Below, one piece after another: positions 1 to 6,290 of a DNA stretch of 7,749 bases. The notes beneath the pieces are model-generated. The model ran no database searches and was not told the origin of the DNA. It saw nothing but the letters and a program-made list of their open reading frames with translations. Position 1 is the first letter of the stretch. The number at the start of each line of letters is the position of its first letter. The DNA lies in NCBI GenBank assembly GCA_025058955.1, contig JANXDV010000054.1:1-7749 (forward strand), given 5' to 3'. The stretch comes from Archaeoglobaceae archaeon (GTDB taxonomy: Archaea; Halobacteriota; Archaeoglobi; Archaeoglobales; Archaeoglobaceae). The position numbers and the translations under genes were made by a program.

Positions 1-251
1 GTGACTATTGGACCTATACCCAAAGCCAAAATAGAGCCTGTCGCTCCAGCAAATAAAGCTCTATAAGCCTGGAATATATCTATAGAGTCCTTGGAAAGCC
101 CAAAAACTGGAACATTACAAAGAATAAAGTAAAGAAGCAAAATTGCAGAAGTCCACATGAACTTCTGCCTGAAATGCACGTGTCCTTTTGGTCTTTCAAC
201 GCTCGGAATTCTCTCTAAGTATGGCTTAAGGCTCCTTATCATGGAGTCCAT
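1..251 (-). CDS. secY: Preprotein translocase subunit SecY (N-terminal part, cut by window edge)
   Basis: SecY is the channel-forming subunit of the Sec translocon in the cytoplasmic membrane, through which secreted and membrane proteins pass. Only the first 83 residues are in the window; the gene runs off at base 1. They show a cytoplasmic N-terminal stretch with the archaeal-type segment VERPKGHVHF (about residues 18-27), a hydrophobic first membrane segment at about residues 33-51, and the motif LALGIGPIV (75-83), which in SecY lies in the plug/TM2 region. The ATG at 251 begins 1 nt after the uL15 stop and is preceded by a G-rich SD-like stretch (GGGGTAGTG) 4 nt upstream. A second ATG at 242 lacks an SD. 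secY as last gene of the spc cluster is the normal arrangement. Identity is secure; the exact start is less so. Confidence 0.95.
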   Translation of the reverse strand, partial: MDSMIRSLKPYLERIPSVERPKGHVHFRQKFMWTSAILLLYFILCNVPVFGLSKDSIDIFQAYRALFAGATGSILALGIGPIV

Positions 252-252
252 T

Positions 253-777
253 CTACACTACCCCGCCACCTGCGGATTTTAGTTTCTCCACCGCTTTGGA
301 AGTTGCACTCTCCACTTTAACTTCGATAGCTTTATCCACATTTCCCGCTCCCAAAAGTTTTGAATAACCAAGAACGCCAAGATCGATGAAATACTTTTTT
401 CCTCTCTTTTCAGCAATTCCCAAATTAGCCAAATCGTCTATTATTTTAGATAGATCTCCGACATTTAGCTCCACTTTTGAATATAAGAACCTATAAGTTT
501 TATCGTCAAGCTTACCTTCTTTTTTTAGCATTCTTAGAGTTTCCTTAATATTCTTCTCTTGAGCCACCTCTTTAACGACTGCCTGGGGTCTTGTAAATCC
601 ACGATCTCCAAATTCATAAAGACCAAGCTTTTCAAGCTTCAAGAACTTGAGATACTTGTGCTTATGCACTCCCGCATTTCCTCTGCCTCCTCTATGCCCC
701 GCTCCCCTTCTCTTCTTATGACTGCCTCCACCACAAGTTCTTGAACCCCTGAATTTCTTAACCTTAAGTTTGGGCAT
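253..777 (-). CDS. rpl15: 50S ribosomal protein L15 (uL15)
   Basis: uL15 is a large-subunit protein that binds 23S rRNA and helps late assembly. The protein has 174 residues. Its N-terminus is the usual basic, glycine-rich rRNA-binding arm, with GSRTCGGGSHKKRRGAGHRGG at about residues 11-31 (key residues Gly, His, Arg). The middle, about 70-125, is the lysine-rich insert seen in archaeal and eukaryotic (L27a) forms. The C-terminal domain carries GYSKLLGAG (137-145) and the closing S-A-EKLKSAGG pattern typical of the family. The ATG at 777 has a GAGGTGAT SD whose bases include the uL30 stop; the gap to uL30 is 5 nt. The stop is TAG. The length is slightly above that of many archaeal homologues, but nothing looks broken. 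Confidence 0.98.
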   Translation of the reverse strand: MPKLKVKKFRGSRTCGGGSHKKRRGAGHRGGRGNAGVHKHKYLKFLKLEKLGLYEFGDRGFTRPQAVVKEVAQEKNIKETLRMLKKEGKLDDKTYRFLYSKVELNVGDLSKIIDDLANLGIAEKRGKKYFIDLGVLGYSKLLGAGNVDKAIEVKVESATSKAVEKLKSAGGGVV

Positions 778-782
778 TTATA

Positions 783-1238
783 TCACCTCATTCTGTAAAG
801 CAAGTTCTTTATCTCTTTGTGATATCCAAGATCTCCCTTAGGATAATGCCACTTTATATTTTTTAACCCCTTTCTTGGAGGGTGAAGCCTAAAAACTGGC
901 TTCAGTCTAGGTAAATCGGAAAGCTTAGCCTTACCTTCTATTACCGCTTTCGCAAATTCCTCTATTGTTGCATATCCTGTCCTTTCTTTCACATATTCGT
1001 CTGTTAAACGTGAGTTTCCTTCAAGTCTTCCTCGAGTTCTCAAAAGCAACGCAAGAGTTTCATGATCGATCTCACCGAATGCAACGTAATCCTTAACAAC
1101 CTGAAGCATCCCTCTATAGGAAGGTGTGTCAGGGATTACGACGCAGTTATACCTTCTGTGAAGCCTTAAAAGTCTTAAAGTTTCACTTATTTTTCCATGA
1201 ACATCTATTGTTCCTCTCAATCTAACAACTGCAAGCAT
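783..1238 (-). CDS. rpl30: 50S ribosomal protein L30 (uL30, archaeal/eukaryotic L7-like form)
   Basis: uL30 is a large-subunit rRNA-binding protein. At 151 residues this is the long archaeal/eukaryotic type, not the roughly 60-residue bacterial one. The conserved N-terminal core MLAVVRLRG (1-9) is followed by LRLLRLHRRYNCVVIPDTPS (21-40) and RGMLQVVKDYVAFGEI (42-57). The archaeal C-terminal signature FRLHPPRKGLKNIKWHYPKG (116-135) is complete. The ATG at 1238 sits 5 nt after a GAGGTG SD, and the gap to the uS5 stop is 4 nt. The gene ends Arg(AGG)-TGA, and AGGTGA is also the SD of the following uL15. Confidence 0.98.
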   Translation of the reverse strand: MLAVVRLRGTIDVHGKISETLRLLRLHRRYNCVVIPDTPSYRGMLQVVKDYVAFGEIDHETLALLLRTRGRLEGNSRLTDEYVKERTGYATIEEFAKAVIEGKAKLSDLPRLKPVFRLHPPRKGLKNIKWHYPKGDLGYHKEIKNLLYRMR

Positions 1239-1242
1239 AAAT

Positions 1243-1836
1243 TCACCTCTTTATGAAGCATGTCCTTTTTAGAGCGTCAAATGTTGCTAAAGCAAAGTTT
1301 AAAGTTGTTCTTGTTTCTCCAAAAGTCATAGTCCAAACATCTTTTACACCGGCAAGCTCTATAATTCTCTTCGCAGTGTCAGCAGCAACTATTCCAAGTC
1401 CTTTTGGTCCGGGAATCAAGGTAACCTTTACACTACCACACTCTCCAGAAACTCTGAAAGGAACCGAATGTGCGGTGCCACAGCCACATTCCCATGAACC
1501 ACAGCCCCTCATTACGCCGAAAATGTTAATTTTCGCATTTTCTATTGCCTTTTGAATTGCTGGAGCAACTTGTGTAGCCTTTCCAACACCAATGCCAATG
1601 TATCCATCTCTATTGCCCACAACTGCGGTTACCCTAAACTTAGTCCTTCTTCCGCTGTCTGTAACCCTTTGAACCATTGAAATCTCAAGTATGTCTTCCT
1701 CAAGCTCTGGAAGTAGAACATCTATGATCTCCGGCTCCTTTATCGGTAACCCGCTTGATAATACATCATCCATCGTCTTTATTTTCCCTTCCGCAACCAA
1801 TTTTCCAAGTCTCGTTTTAGGAATCCACTCGCTCAT
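1243..1836 (-). CDS. rps5: 30S ribosomal protein S5 (uS5)
   Basis: uS5 sits in the small subunit near the mRNA entry tunnel and contributes to decoding fidelity and to mRNA unwinding. The 197-residue protein shows the archaeal N-terminus EWIPKTRLGKLV (3-14), the double-stranded RNA-binding-like S5 domain around VQRVTDSGRRTKFRVTAVVG (55-74) and GNRDGYIGIGVGKATQVAPA (74-93), then the C-terminal domain with GPKGLGIVAAD (143-153) and DVWTMTFGETRTTLNF (166-181). A cysteine cluster, C-x4-C-x-C at 112, 117 and 119, lies between the domains, as in archaeal and eukaryotic relatives (S2 in eukaryotes). The start ATG overlaps the uL18 stop in the ATGA form, with a GGTGAT SD just upstream, so translation is likely coupled. 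The stop is AGG-TGA, which doubles as the SD of uL30. Confidence 0.98.
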   Translation of the reverse strand: MSEWIPKTRLGKLVAEGKIKTMDDVLSSGLPIKEPEIIDVLLPELEEDILEISMVQRVTDSGRRTKFRVTAVVGNRDGYIGIGVGKATQVAPAIQKAIENAKINIFGVMRGCGSWECGCGTAHSVPFRVSGECGSVKVTLIPGPKGLGIVAADTAKRIIELAGVKDVWTMTFGETRTTLNFALATFDALKRTCFIKR

Positions 1837-2396
1837 TTCATCACCATTATCTTCTTTTTAACTTCTTCAACATGAGAAGGTAGATCAGAGGGTTTCAAAC
1901 CTCTTTTCTCATACTCTCCAAATCTTTCGGGATTCATTTCGTAATACTTCGCAATGTGTTCTCCAAAAATCCTTGAATCTTCGGGAAGGATTTCATCGCT
2001 ATGTGGAATCTCTACCCCAGCTTCAACCGCACCTTTTAGAACTGCAAACACCCTCGAACCTTTGACTGGAGACCTCAAGCCTATGTCCAGAATTGCCTCT
2101 TTTATTCCCGCCTTCAATGCCTCTTTTCCAGCAAGTAGACCAGTTAAATATGCTGCGGGAGTGTTGTTCAGATCTCCTTTCCAACCATAGTCTTTCAGCT
2201 TTTCAGAAGTGATTGTCATCAAAACTCTGTCCCCTTCAGGGCTGTAGTTTACAAACTGAGCTATAATCCTCTGATTCGTTATTCTAACTACAAATCTAAC
2301 CTTCTTAGATAGAAGGAGCTTTAGTCTTTTCCTGTAATTCGTGTATCCTTCTCTTCTCCTTCTATTTGGAACCTTATATCTCGCTCCTTTGGCCAT
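1833..2396 (-). CDS. rpl18: 50S ribosomal protein L18 (uL18)
   Basis: uL18 binds 5S rRNA and helps dock it into the central protuberance of the large subunit. The 187 residues match the archaeal/eukaryotic (eukaryotic L5-like) long form: a basic N-terminus KVPNRRRREGYTNYRKRLKL (8-27), a core beginning VRFVVRITNQRIIAQ (33-47), then NNTPAAYLTGLLAGKEAL (77-94), DIGLRSPVKGSRVFAVLKG (104-122) and AGVEIPHS (126-133). The tail, rich in Glu and Lys (about 160-187), is less conserved. The ATG at 2396 has an AGGTGAT SD that includes the eL19 stop; the gap is 4 nt. The end overlaps the uS5 start by 4 nt. Confidence 0.98.
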   Translation of the reverse strand: MAKGARYKVPNRRRREGYTNYRKRLKLLLSKKVRFVVRITNQRIIAQFVNYSPEGDRVLMTITSEKLKDYGWKGDLNNTPAAYLTGLLAGKEALKAGIKEAILDIGLRSPVKGSRVFAVLKGAVEAGVEIPHSDEILPEDSRIFGEHIAKYYEMNPERFGEYEKRGLKPSDLPSHVEEVKKKIMVMK

Positions 2397-2400
2397 GGGA

Positions 2401-2841
2401 TCACCTTTTTATCTCCTGAATGAAAGCGTTGAGATGAGCTACACTTCTGAATTCTCCTCCTTTAGCCTTCCTGTAAAGCATTCTGTATGTTCTGGTATCA
2501 ATCTGCCCACTTGTTTTCAATTCTTTTAACCTTCTTCTTATTGCCCTAATTCTGATCACCCAAAGCCTCTTCCTTGGCATTCTCGCAGTTTTCTTTCCTT
2601 TTCTACTTCCATGTCCAGATCTTCTCCCCTTCCTCTTTTTCAATCTCATTTGATTGATCCTCGATCTGCAAATGCCTTTTATTGCCTTTCTTTTTATCAC
2701 ACCTTTCTCAATAAGCTCCCTTATGTCCTGCTTTGTTGAAGCGGTCGAAATATCTTCGAGTGCTTCAGGATCAAACCACACCCTGTTTTTTCCGCACTTC
2801 AAAACTTCTGAAGCGAGCTTTCTTTGAATTCTAAGATCCAT
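2401..2841 (-). CDS. rpl19e: 50S ribosomal protein L19e (eL19)
   Basis: eL19 exists only in archaea and eukaryotes. It is a long helical protein of the large subunit with an extension that, in eukaryotes, bridges to the small subunit. The 146-residue sequence is complete: the helical N-terminus MDLRIQRKLASEVLKCGKNRVW (1-22; key residues Leu, Arg and the G-x-N-R-VW end), DPEALEDISTASTKQDIREL (24-43), then a very basic middle with RKGRRSGHGSRKGKKTARMP (70-89), and RTYRMLYRKAKGGEFRS (117-133). The ATG at 2841 is 4 nt past the eL32 stop, with SD AGGTGAT spanning that stop. The gene ends AGG-TGA, reused as the SD of uL18. Position between eL32 and uL18 is the usual archaeal one. Confidence 0.98.
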   Translation of the reverse strand: MDLRIQRKLASEVLKCGKNRVWFDPEALEDISTASTKQDIRELIEKGVIKRKAIKGICRSRINQMRLKKRKGRRSGHGSRKGKKTARMPRKRLWVIRIRAIRRRLKELKTSGQIDTRTYRMLYRKAKGGEFRSVAHLNAFIQEIKR

Positions 2842-2845
2842 AAGA

Positions 2846-3229
2846 TCACCTTGAAGGATTCAAGATCTTTAATCCCTTCTCATTTGCTCTTTTTTCAATT
2901 TCGAGTCTCTTTCTAAGTCCTACACAGCTTGCAATCCTAATTGCTTGTTTTTCTGGGTTCAAATTTTCAAGATCTTTTGGACTATAAACAATAACATCTT
3001 CATAGCCACTCGGATGTAGTCCGCGAACCGCTAAGGGAGTCTTAAAGCCAACTTTCACCTTCTTCTTTCCAGACCACTTTCCACCATATTCGATCCTCAT
3101 TGCATTGTCTAAGCCTCTTGGCTTTCTCCAGCTTTTTCTCCTAAGCTTTAACTTTCGATCCCAGCAATACCTTCTGAATTCAGGCTTTCTAGACTTTAAT
3201 CTTCTTCTAAGCCTAAGCAGTGCCTTCAT
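2846..3229 (-). CDS. rpl32e: 50S ribosomal protein L32e (eL32)
   Basis: eL32 is an archaeal/eukaryotic large-subunit protein. With the ATG at 3229 it has 127 residues, close to many archaeal homologues. Conserved stretches are RKPEFRRYCWDRKLKLRRKS (14-33), WRKPRGLDNAMR (34-45), VGFKTPLAVRGLHPSGYEDV (60-79) and IASCVGLRKRLEIEKRANEK (99-118). A GTG three codons further upstream (3238) is in frame, but it lies inside the AGGTGAT sequence that serves as SD for the ATG at the spacing used by the neighbours, so the ATG is preferred. The 9-nt gap to uL6 is the largest in the window. The gene ends AGG-TGA, the SD of eL19. Confidence 0.96.
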   Translation of the reverse strand: MKALLRLRRRLKSRKPEFRRYCWDRKLKLRRKSWRKPRGLDNAMRIEYGGKWSGKKKVKVGFKTPLAVRGLHPSGYEDVIVYSPKDLENLNPEKQAIRIASCVGLRKRLEIEKRANEKGLKILNPSR

Positions 3230-3233
3230 TTCG

Positions 3234-3240
3234 ATCACCT
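3234..3240 (-). promoter_or_regulatory. Shine-Dalgarno site of eL32
   Basis: AGGTGAT, 4 nt before the ATG at 3229. It overlaps the uL6 stop (TAG) and contains the competing in-frame GTG at 3238, so it decides in favour of the ATG as start. Confidence 0.75.
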
Positions 3241-3790
3241 ACGGCTTTTTCACGATATAAATCCCATCCTGAAACACTCTTCGATCCTTTTCTCTGATCT
3301 TCGTTGCTCTCTCCAGATTCGCTGCGGTTTGTCCACATTCTTCGATGTCAACACCTTTTACAGTTATTTCTTGCCCTTTTATCTCCACTTTAGCTCTTCC
3401 AACGATCTTCGCCTTTCTTGGAGTGGTTTCTCCAAGGAAGTTCTCTATTATAACTTCATTTCCAGAAACCCTTAGCTTTACAGGGAAGTGAGCATAAAAG
3501 ACCTTGAGCTTGTATTCAAAACCCTCCTTAACACCTTTGATCAGATTATTGATATGAGCGTTATAAGTTCCAACTATTGCTCTGTATCTTGCCTTTCCAA
3601 TGGGTGTGTAGATCCTAATCCCATCCTCATTTTTCTCTATGAATACATCTCTGAACTTTAAGAATTTGGTATTCTCACCCAGTGGCCCCTTTGCGGTTAT
3701 TTTATAGCCAGCAATTGGATCTCCTTCCACTTTCACTTCTACACCCTCGGGGATCTTGATCAACGTGGAATACTCAGTAGACGTAAGCAA
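3239..3790 (-). CDS. rpl6: 50S ribosomal protein L6 (uL6), probable TTG start
   Basis: uL6 lies near the factor-binding site of the large subunit and binds 23S rRNA. The sequence carries the two-fold repeated uL6 fold, with IPEGVEVKVEG (13-23), ITAKGPLGE (31-39), YRAIVGTYNAHINNLIKGV (69-87), the archaeal signature GFEYKLKVFYAHFPVKLRVS (90-109), and GVDIEECGQTAANLERATKI (146-165). There is no ATG near the 5' end. A TTG at 3790 gives 183 residues and about 12 residues before the IPE motif, as in archaeal homologues. It follows a perfect AGGAGGTG by 6 nt. A GTG at 3799 lies within that SD, and a TTG at 3763 has no SD. With the TTG at 3790 the gene overlaps the end of uS8 by 17 nt. The family call is secure; the start is inferred. 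Confidence 0.95.
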   Translation of the reverse strand: MLTSTEYSTLIKIPEGVEVKVEGDPIAGYKITAKGPLGENTKFLKFRDVFIEKNEDGIRIYTPIGKARYRAIVGTYNAHINNLIKGVKEGFEYKLKVFYAHFPVKLRVSGNEVIIENFLGETTPRKAKIVGRAKVEIKGQEITVKGVDIEECGQTAANLERATKIREKDRRVFQDGIYIVKKP

Positions 3791-4160
3791 GGAGAACACC
3801 TCCTAAGCCAAGCTCTATTGCTTCCTTTTGACTCATAATTCCCCTCGTTGTAGAGACTACGAGGATTCCAAAGCCTCTCGCTGGCAAAAATCTTCGCTCA
3901 TAGAACTCATATTCCGTTACCTTTGAGGAGAATCTTGGTCTTATTGCACCACAATCATTTATATTTCCCGTCAACTCAACCACAAATTTTCCACCGACAT
4001 TCTCCTTCACGAATTCAAAGCTCTTTATATATCCGTGATTCTTGAGCACTTTTAAAACATTGCCTATGAGCTTCGAAGCTCTTATCTCGCAGACCTTCTT
4101 TCCTACCATTTCTGCGTTCTTTATAGCGATCATTGCACCAGAAAGTGTATCTACCGCCAT
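3774..4160 (-). CDS. rps8: 30S ribosomal protein S8 (uS8)
   Basis: uS8 is a primary binder of the central domain of 16S rRNA, and in bacteria it also acts as translational repressor of the spc operon. The 128-residue protein has the N-terminal domain DTLSGAMIAIKNAEMVGKK (4-22) and SKLIGNVLKVLKNHGYIKSF (29-48), and a C-terminal domain with RRFLPARGFGILVVSTTRGI (89-108), the conserved rRNA-binding S-T-x-x-G-(I/V)-M segment, then GLGGVLLAYVY. The ATG at 4160 has a GGTGAT SD 4 nt upstream and begins 5 nt after the uS14 stop. An in-frame TTG at 4172 falls before that SD and is not credible. The Gly-Gly-Val codons near the end supply the SD for uL6. Confidence 0.97.
   Translation of the reverse strand: MAVDTLSGAMIAIKNAEMVGKKVCEIRASKLIGNVLKVLKNHGYIKSFEFVKENVGGKFVVELTGNINDCGAIRPRFSSKVTEYEFYERRFLPARGFGILVVSTTRGIMSQKEAIELGLGGVLLAYVY
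3797..3804 (-). promoter_or_regulatory. Shine-Dalgarno site of uL6, inside the uS8 coding sequence
   Basis: AGGAGGTG, the strongest SD match in the window. It is formed by codons for the Gly-Gly-Val segment near the C-terminus of uS8. The TTG at 3790 lies 6 nt downstream, which points to that TTG as the uL6 start. Confidence 0.7.
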
Positions 4161-4164
4161 ATAG

Positions 4165-4170
4165 ATCACC
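4165..4170 (-). promoter_or_regulatory. Shine-Dalgarno site of uS8
   Basis: GGTGAT, 4 nt before the ATG at 4160. It contains the TGA stop of uS14 (4166-4168), so the end of uS14 and the start signal of uS8 coincide. It rules against the in-frame TTG at 4172. Confidence 0.7.
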
Positions 4171-4321
4171 AATACTTCTTAAATCCGAGCTCCATCGCTG
4201 TCTCTCTGAAGCACTGCCTACAGAGGTATATGCCATATTTTCTCACGAGACCTCTTTTTCTACCGCATCTCTTGCACCTATTTGCTCCACGTCCGAATTT
4301 CTTTGTTCTCGTCTTGGTCAT
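4166..4321 (-). CDS. rps14: 30S ribosomal protein S14, zinc-binding type (uS14)
   Basis: This is a small gene of 51 residues coding for a protein of the small-subunit head. The sequence begins MTKTRTKKFGRGANRCKRCG and has two CxxC pairs, Cys16/Cys19 and Cys34/Cys37, forming the zinc ribbon of the short archaeal/eukaryotic (S29-like) uS14. The conserved ending CFRETAMELGFKKYW follows the second pair. The ATG at 4321 overlaps the uL5 stop as ATGA, and a GT-rich SD (GGGGTGGTGG) stands just upstream. The stop TGA is part of the uS8 SD. Length and zinc ligands are complete. The position between uL5 and uS8 is the same in bacteria and archaea. Confidence 0.97.
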   Translation of the reverse strand: MTKTRTKKFGRGANRCKRCGRKRGLVRKYGIYLCRQCFRETAMELGFKKYW

Positions 4322-4836
4322 TCTACCACCACCCCTAAGCTTTCAAGCCATTGAATTGTCTCTTCTTTTGTTATTCTATGCGAGCTTCCAATCTTGCTAT
4401 TCTTGACTCTTCTATCCGAAACTCTATACCCTCTTCTCTTAAGCGAAACACAAACGTCCATTCCAAATACACCTATATCTGGATCGTATTCAACTCCAGG
4501 AAGATCTATGTGTTCAGCAATTCCGAATGAAAAGTTACCCGCATTTATCGATCTCTTACTCAGCTTCATTTCCTTAACTTGTAATGCCCTCTTGAGAAAT
4601 TCCATCGCTTTTTCCCCTCTCAAAGTGACTTTAAGCCCTATAGTCTCCTTTTTTCTTATTCCAAAATTCTTTATCGTCTTTTTTGCAATTGTCGTTGCTG
4701 GCTTCTGAGATACAAGTGCGGATAGCATTTTTTCCGCTCTCTGTAGCCTTTCGCCACTCTCTCCAATGCCAAGGTTGATAACAACTTTATCAAGCATTAT
4801 TTCTCTCATTGGATTCTCTTTTTGAACTTCCAGCAT
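4318..4836 (-). CDS. rpl5: 50S ribosomal protein L5 (uL5)
   Basis: uL5 binds 5S rRNA in the central protuberance of the large subunit and contacts the P-site tRNA and the small-subunit head. The 172-residue protein starts with the archaeal segment ENPMREIMLDKVVINLGIGE (7-26). It continues with QKPATTIAKKTIKNFGIRKK (44-63), IGLKVTLRGEKAMEFLKRAL (66-85), and the C-terminal part NFSFGIAEHIDLPGVEYDPD (101-120) with GMDVCVSLKRRGYRV (125-139). The ATG at 4836 lies 2 nt after the eS4 stop, with an AGGGGTG SD made from the last eS4 codons. A second ATG at residue 10 is inside the conserved N-terminus and is unlikely. The end overlaps uS14 by 4 nt. Confidence 0.98.
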   Translation of the reverse strand: MLEVQKENPMREIMLDKVVINLGIGESGERLQRAEKMLSALVSQKPATTIAKKTIKNFGIRKKETIGLKVTLRGEKAMEFLKRALQVKEMKLSKRSINAGNFSFGIAEHIDLPGVEYDPDIGVFGMDVCVSLKRRGYRVSDRRVKNSKIGSSHRITKEETIQWLESLGVVVE

Positions 4837-4838
4837 AA

Positions 4839-5537
4839 TTACACCCCTAAATCGATGATAGGTTTATTACTACCTTTTTTCCCAACCACAAAGACGTAGT
4901 CTTGAACAGTTGTTATCTCTCCCATAGAGGTTTCCACTGTCACAAGATTCGCTCCTGATCCCTTAACTACCTTATAACTCTTCACCTTTCCAATTTCTCC
5001 CGCATGAGTGCCTCCAACGATCATGATCAGTGCTCCCTCCTCGAATTTAAGGTGATCAAGAATTTGCTTCTCAGGGATTTTTAGCAAAATGCTGTCTTTT
5101 GTTTTGAACTCGTTTGTGGCAAGAATGTTGGATCCATCGAAGAGATTAAGTTGAACTTTTCCACCATTAACTATTGTTTTTCCAGTGATCTTGAAGAGCT
5201 TTTTATCGTCATCTTCTATCTCTTTAACAATAAATCTGCCTTTCTCATCGAAGAGAACTCTATAACTCTTATCGAGCTTTGGAATCTTTACTACATCAAA
5301 AAGCCCTACTGGGAACTTGTAGTCTCTTCTTACAATGCCATCAACGAGCACTTCTCCAGCAGAGATGATCTTGCGAGCTTCTCTTGCTGTGTCCGCAAGC
5401 TGTAGTAGATCTCGAAGCACAACTGCAAGGGGAATCGCATTTTTGTTATGTGGTCCGGGAGATGGTTTTATTACCCATTTTCCTGCTTTTCTTGGGATTT
5501 TGTAAGTTTTTGGTGCAGAAAGTCTTTTCTGATGCAT
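4839..5537 (-). CDS. rps4e: 30S ribosomal protein S4e (eS4)
   Basis: eS4 is an archaeal/eukaryotic small-subunit protein, unrelated over most of its length to bacterial S4. The 232 residues are near the normal length. The N-terminus HQKRLSAPKTYKIPRKAGKW (2-21) and PSPGPHNKNAIPLAVVLRDL (25-44) are characteristic. An S4-type RNA-binding domain spans about 38-90 with AREARKIISAGEVLVDGIVR (51-70). A central beta domain follows. A KOW-like motif lies at about 168-195 around GGTHAGEIGKV, and the end is VQDYVFVVG plus a short tail. The ATG at 5537 has a GGAGAGGTGAT SD spanning the uL24 stop, 4 nt downstream of that stop. Its position between uL24 and uL5 is a hallmark of the archaeal cluster. Confidence 0.98.
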   Translation of the reverse strand: MHQKRLSAPKTYKIPRKAGKWVIKPSPGPHNKNAIPLAVVLRDLLQLADTAREARKIISAGEVLVDGIVRRDYKFPVGLFDVVKIPKLDKSYRVLFDEKGRFIVKEIEDDDKKLFKITGKTIVNGGKVQLNLFDGSNILATNEFKTKDSILLKIPEKQILDHLKFEEGALIMIVGGTHAGEIGKVKSYKVVKGSGANLVTVETSMGEITTVQDYVFVVGKKGSNKPIIDLGV

Positions 5538-5541
5538 TTTA

Positions 5542-5886
5542 TCACCTCTCCAAGCTCTTCTTTCTCACATCATCAACCTCGCCAAAGCTGATGATCATGA
5601 CATTCGAAGGATGAATAGGCACCGCAACTTCGGTGCCGTTAACCTTCGTCGTAGTAACCCCATCGATCGTTATCCTGCAATTCTTCATGTCAACTTCGAG
5701 CACTTTTCCTTCATGTCCAGCAAAGTCTCCACGCATAACTCTAACTTTATCTCCTTTGCAAACCCTCGCAGATCTCTTCTTGTATTTCTCTCTAAGCTCC
5801 TCTGAAAGCGTTGCATGGAGTAGCTTATGCTTTTCATGAAGCTTTGAGGTTTTGTAAAGCCATCTTCTCTGCTTTCTCGCCTGCAT
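5542..5886 (-). CDS. rpl24: 50S ribosomal protein L24 (uL24)
   Basis: uL24 is an early-assembly large-subunit protein that binds 23S rRNA near the exit tunnel. From the ATG at 5886 it has 114 residues: the archaeal N-terminus RKQRRWLYKTSKLHEKHKLL (4-23), ATLSEELREKYKKRSARVCK (25-44), a KOW motif at about 45-72 (GDKVRVMRGDFAGHEGKV), and a C-terminal part with VNGTEVAVPIHPSNVMI (82-98). Two other in-frame starts exist upstream, an ATG at 5892 that touches the uL14 stop (TGATG) and a GTG at 5895. The ATG at 5886 is chosen because a weak SD-like GTGTGAT stands 4 nt before it, the spacing used by neighbouring genes. The difference is only two or three residues. The gene ends AGG-TGA, the SD of eS4. 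Confidence 0.95.
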   Translation of the reverse strand: MQARKQRRWLYKTSKLHEKHKLLHATLSEELREKYKKRSARVCKGDKVRVMRGDFAGHEGKVLEVDMKNCRITIDGVTTTKVNGTEVAVPIHPSNVMIISFGEVDDVRKKSLER

Positions 5887-5890
5887 AACC

Positions 5891-5897
5891 ATCACAC
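5891..5897 (-). promoter_or_regulatory. Weak Shine-Dalgarno-like site of uL24
   Basis: GTGTGAT, 4 nt before the ATG at 5886, containing the uL14 TGA stop. It resembles the GGTGAT used elsewhere but matches less well. Restart by ribosomes ending uL14 may matter more than this site. Confidence 0.4.
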
Positions 5898-6290
5898 TAT
5901 GGTTGTTGCAATTGCTGCGATCTTCGAAAATCTCTCAGCTGCTTCTTTTGCCACAGGACCTCTAATTTCTGTCCCCTTCGGCTCTCCTTTCTCATTAACG
6001 AGCACCGCTGCATTGTCTTCGAACTTTATCCTATCTCCATTTGGTCTTCTGAACTCCTTTCTCTGCCTTATTATTACTGCGTAATGCACTTGCTTCCTTA
6101 TTTCTGGCAATCCCTTCTTAACGCTAACAACAACCATGTCCCCAATGCCTGCAGCGGGATATCTTCTCCTCACACCTTTGTAACCAATGACAGATATGAT
6201 CTGCACCTCTCTCGCACCGCTGTTATCAGCACAAACAAGCATAGCTCCAGTGGGCAAAGCTCTTGGAATTTTAGCCTTTAAAGCTTTCAT
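5892..6290 (-). CDS. rpl14: 50S ribosomal protein L14 (uL14)
   Basis: uL14 sits on the subunit interface of the large subunit, binds 23S rRNA and contributes to an intersubunit bridge. The 132 residues cover the whole family: GAMLVCADNSGAREVQIISV (15-34) with the hallmark DNSGA, then RRRYPAAGIGDMVVVSVKKG (41-60), VHYAVIIRQRKEFRRPNG (68-85), FEDNAAVLVNEKGEPKGTEI (90-109) and GPVAKEAAERFSKIAAIA (111-128). The ATG at 6290 has GAGGTG 5 nt upstream, supplied by the uS17 Glu-Val codons, and overlaps the uS17 stop as ATGA, so the two are probably translationally coupled. Confidence 0.98.
   Translation of the reverse strand: MKALKAKIPRALPTGAMLVCADNSGAREVQIISVIGYKGVRRRYPAAGIGDMVVVSVKKGLPEIRKQVHYAVIIRQRKEFRRPNGDRIKFEDNAAVLVNEKGEPKGTEIRGPVAKEAAERFSKIAAIATTIV

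Noticed and set aside
1253..1555. Plus-strand frame of 100 codons opposite uS5, and similar ones opposite uL5, uL24 and uL14
   Set aside because: These are all reverse-complement shadows of conserved ribosomal genes, without SD or recognisable product.
4161..4172. Longer uS8 beginning at an in-frame TTG at 4172
   Set aside because: The TTG lies before and next to the GGTGAT that serves as SD of ATG 4160, and would add residues not seen in the family.
4015..4236. Minus-strand open frame of 73 codons overlapping uS14 and uS8
   Set aside because: It reads the same bases as uS14 and uS8 in a third frame, and its sequence resembles no family. The two real genes explain the region fully.
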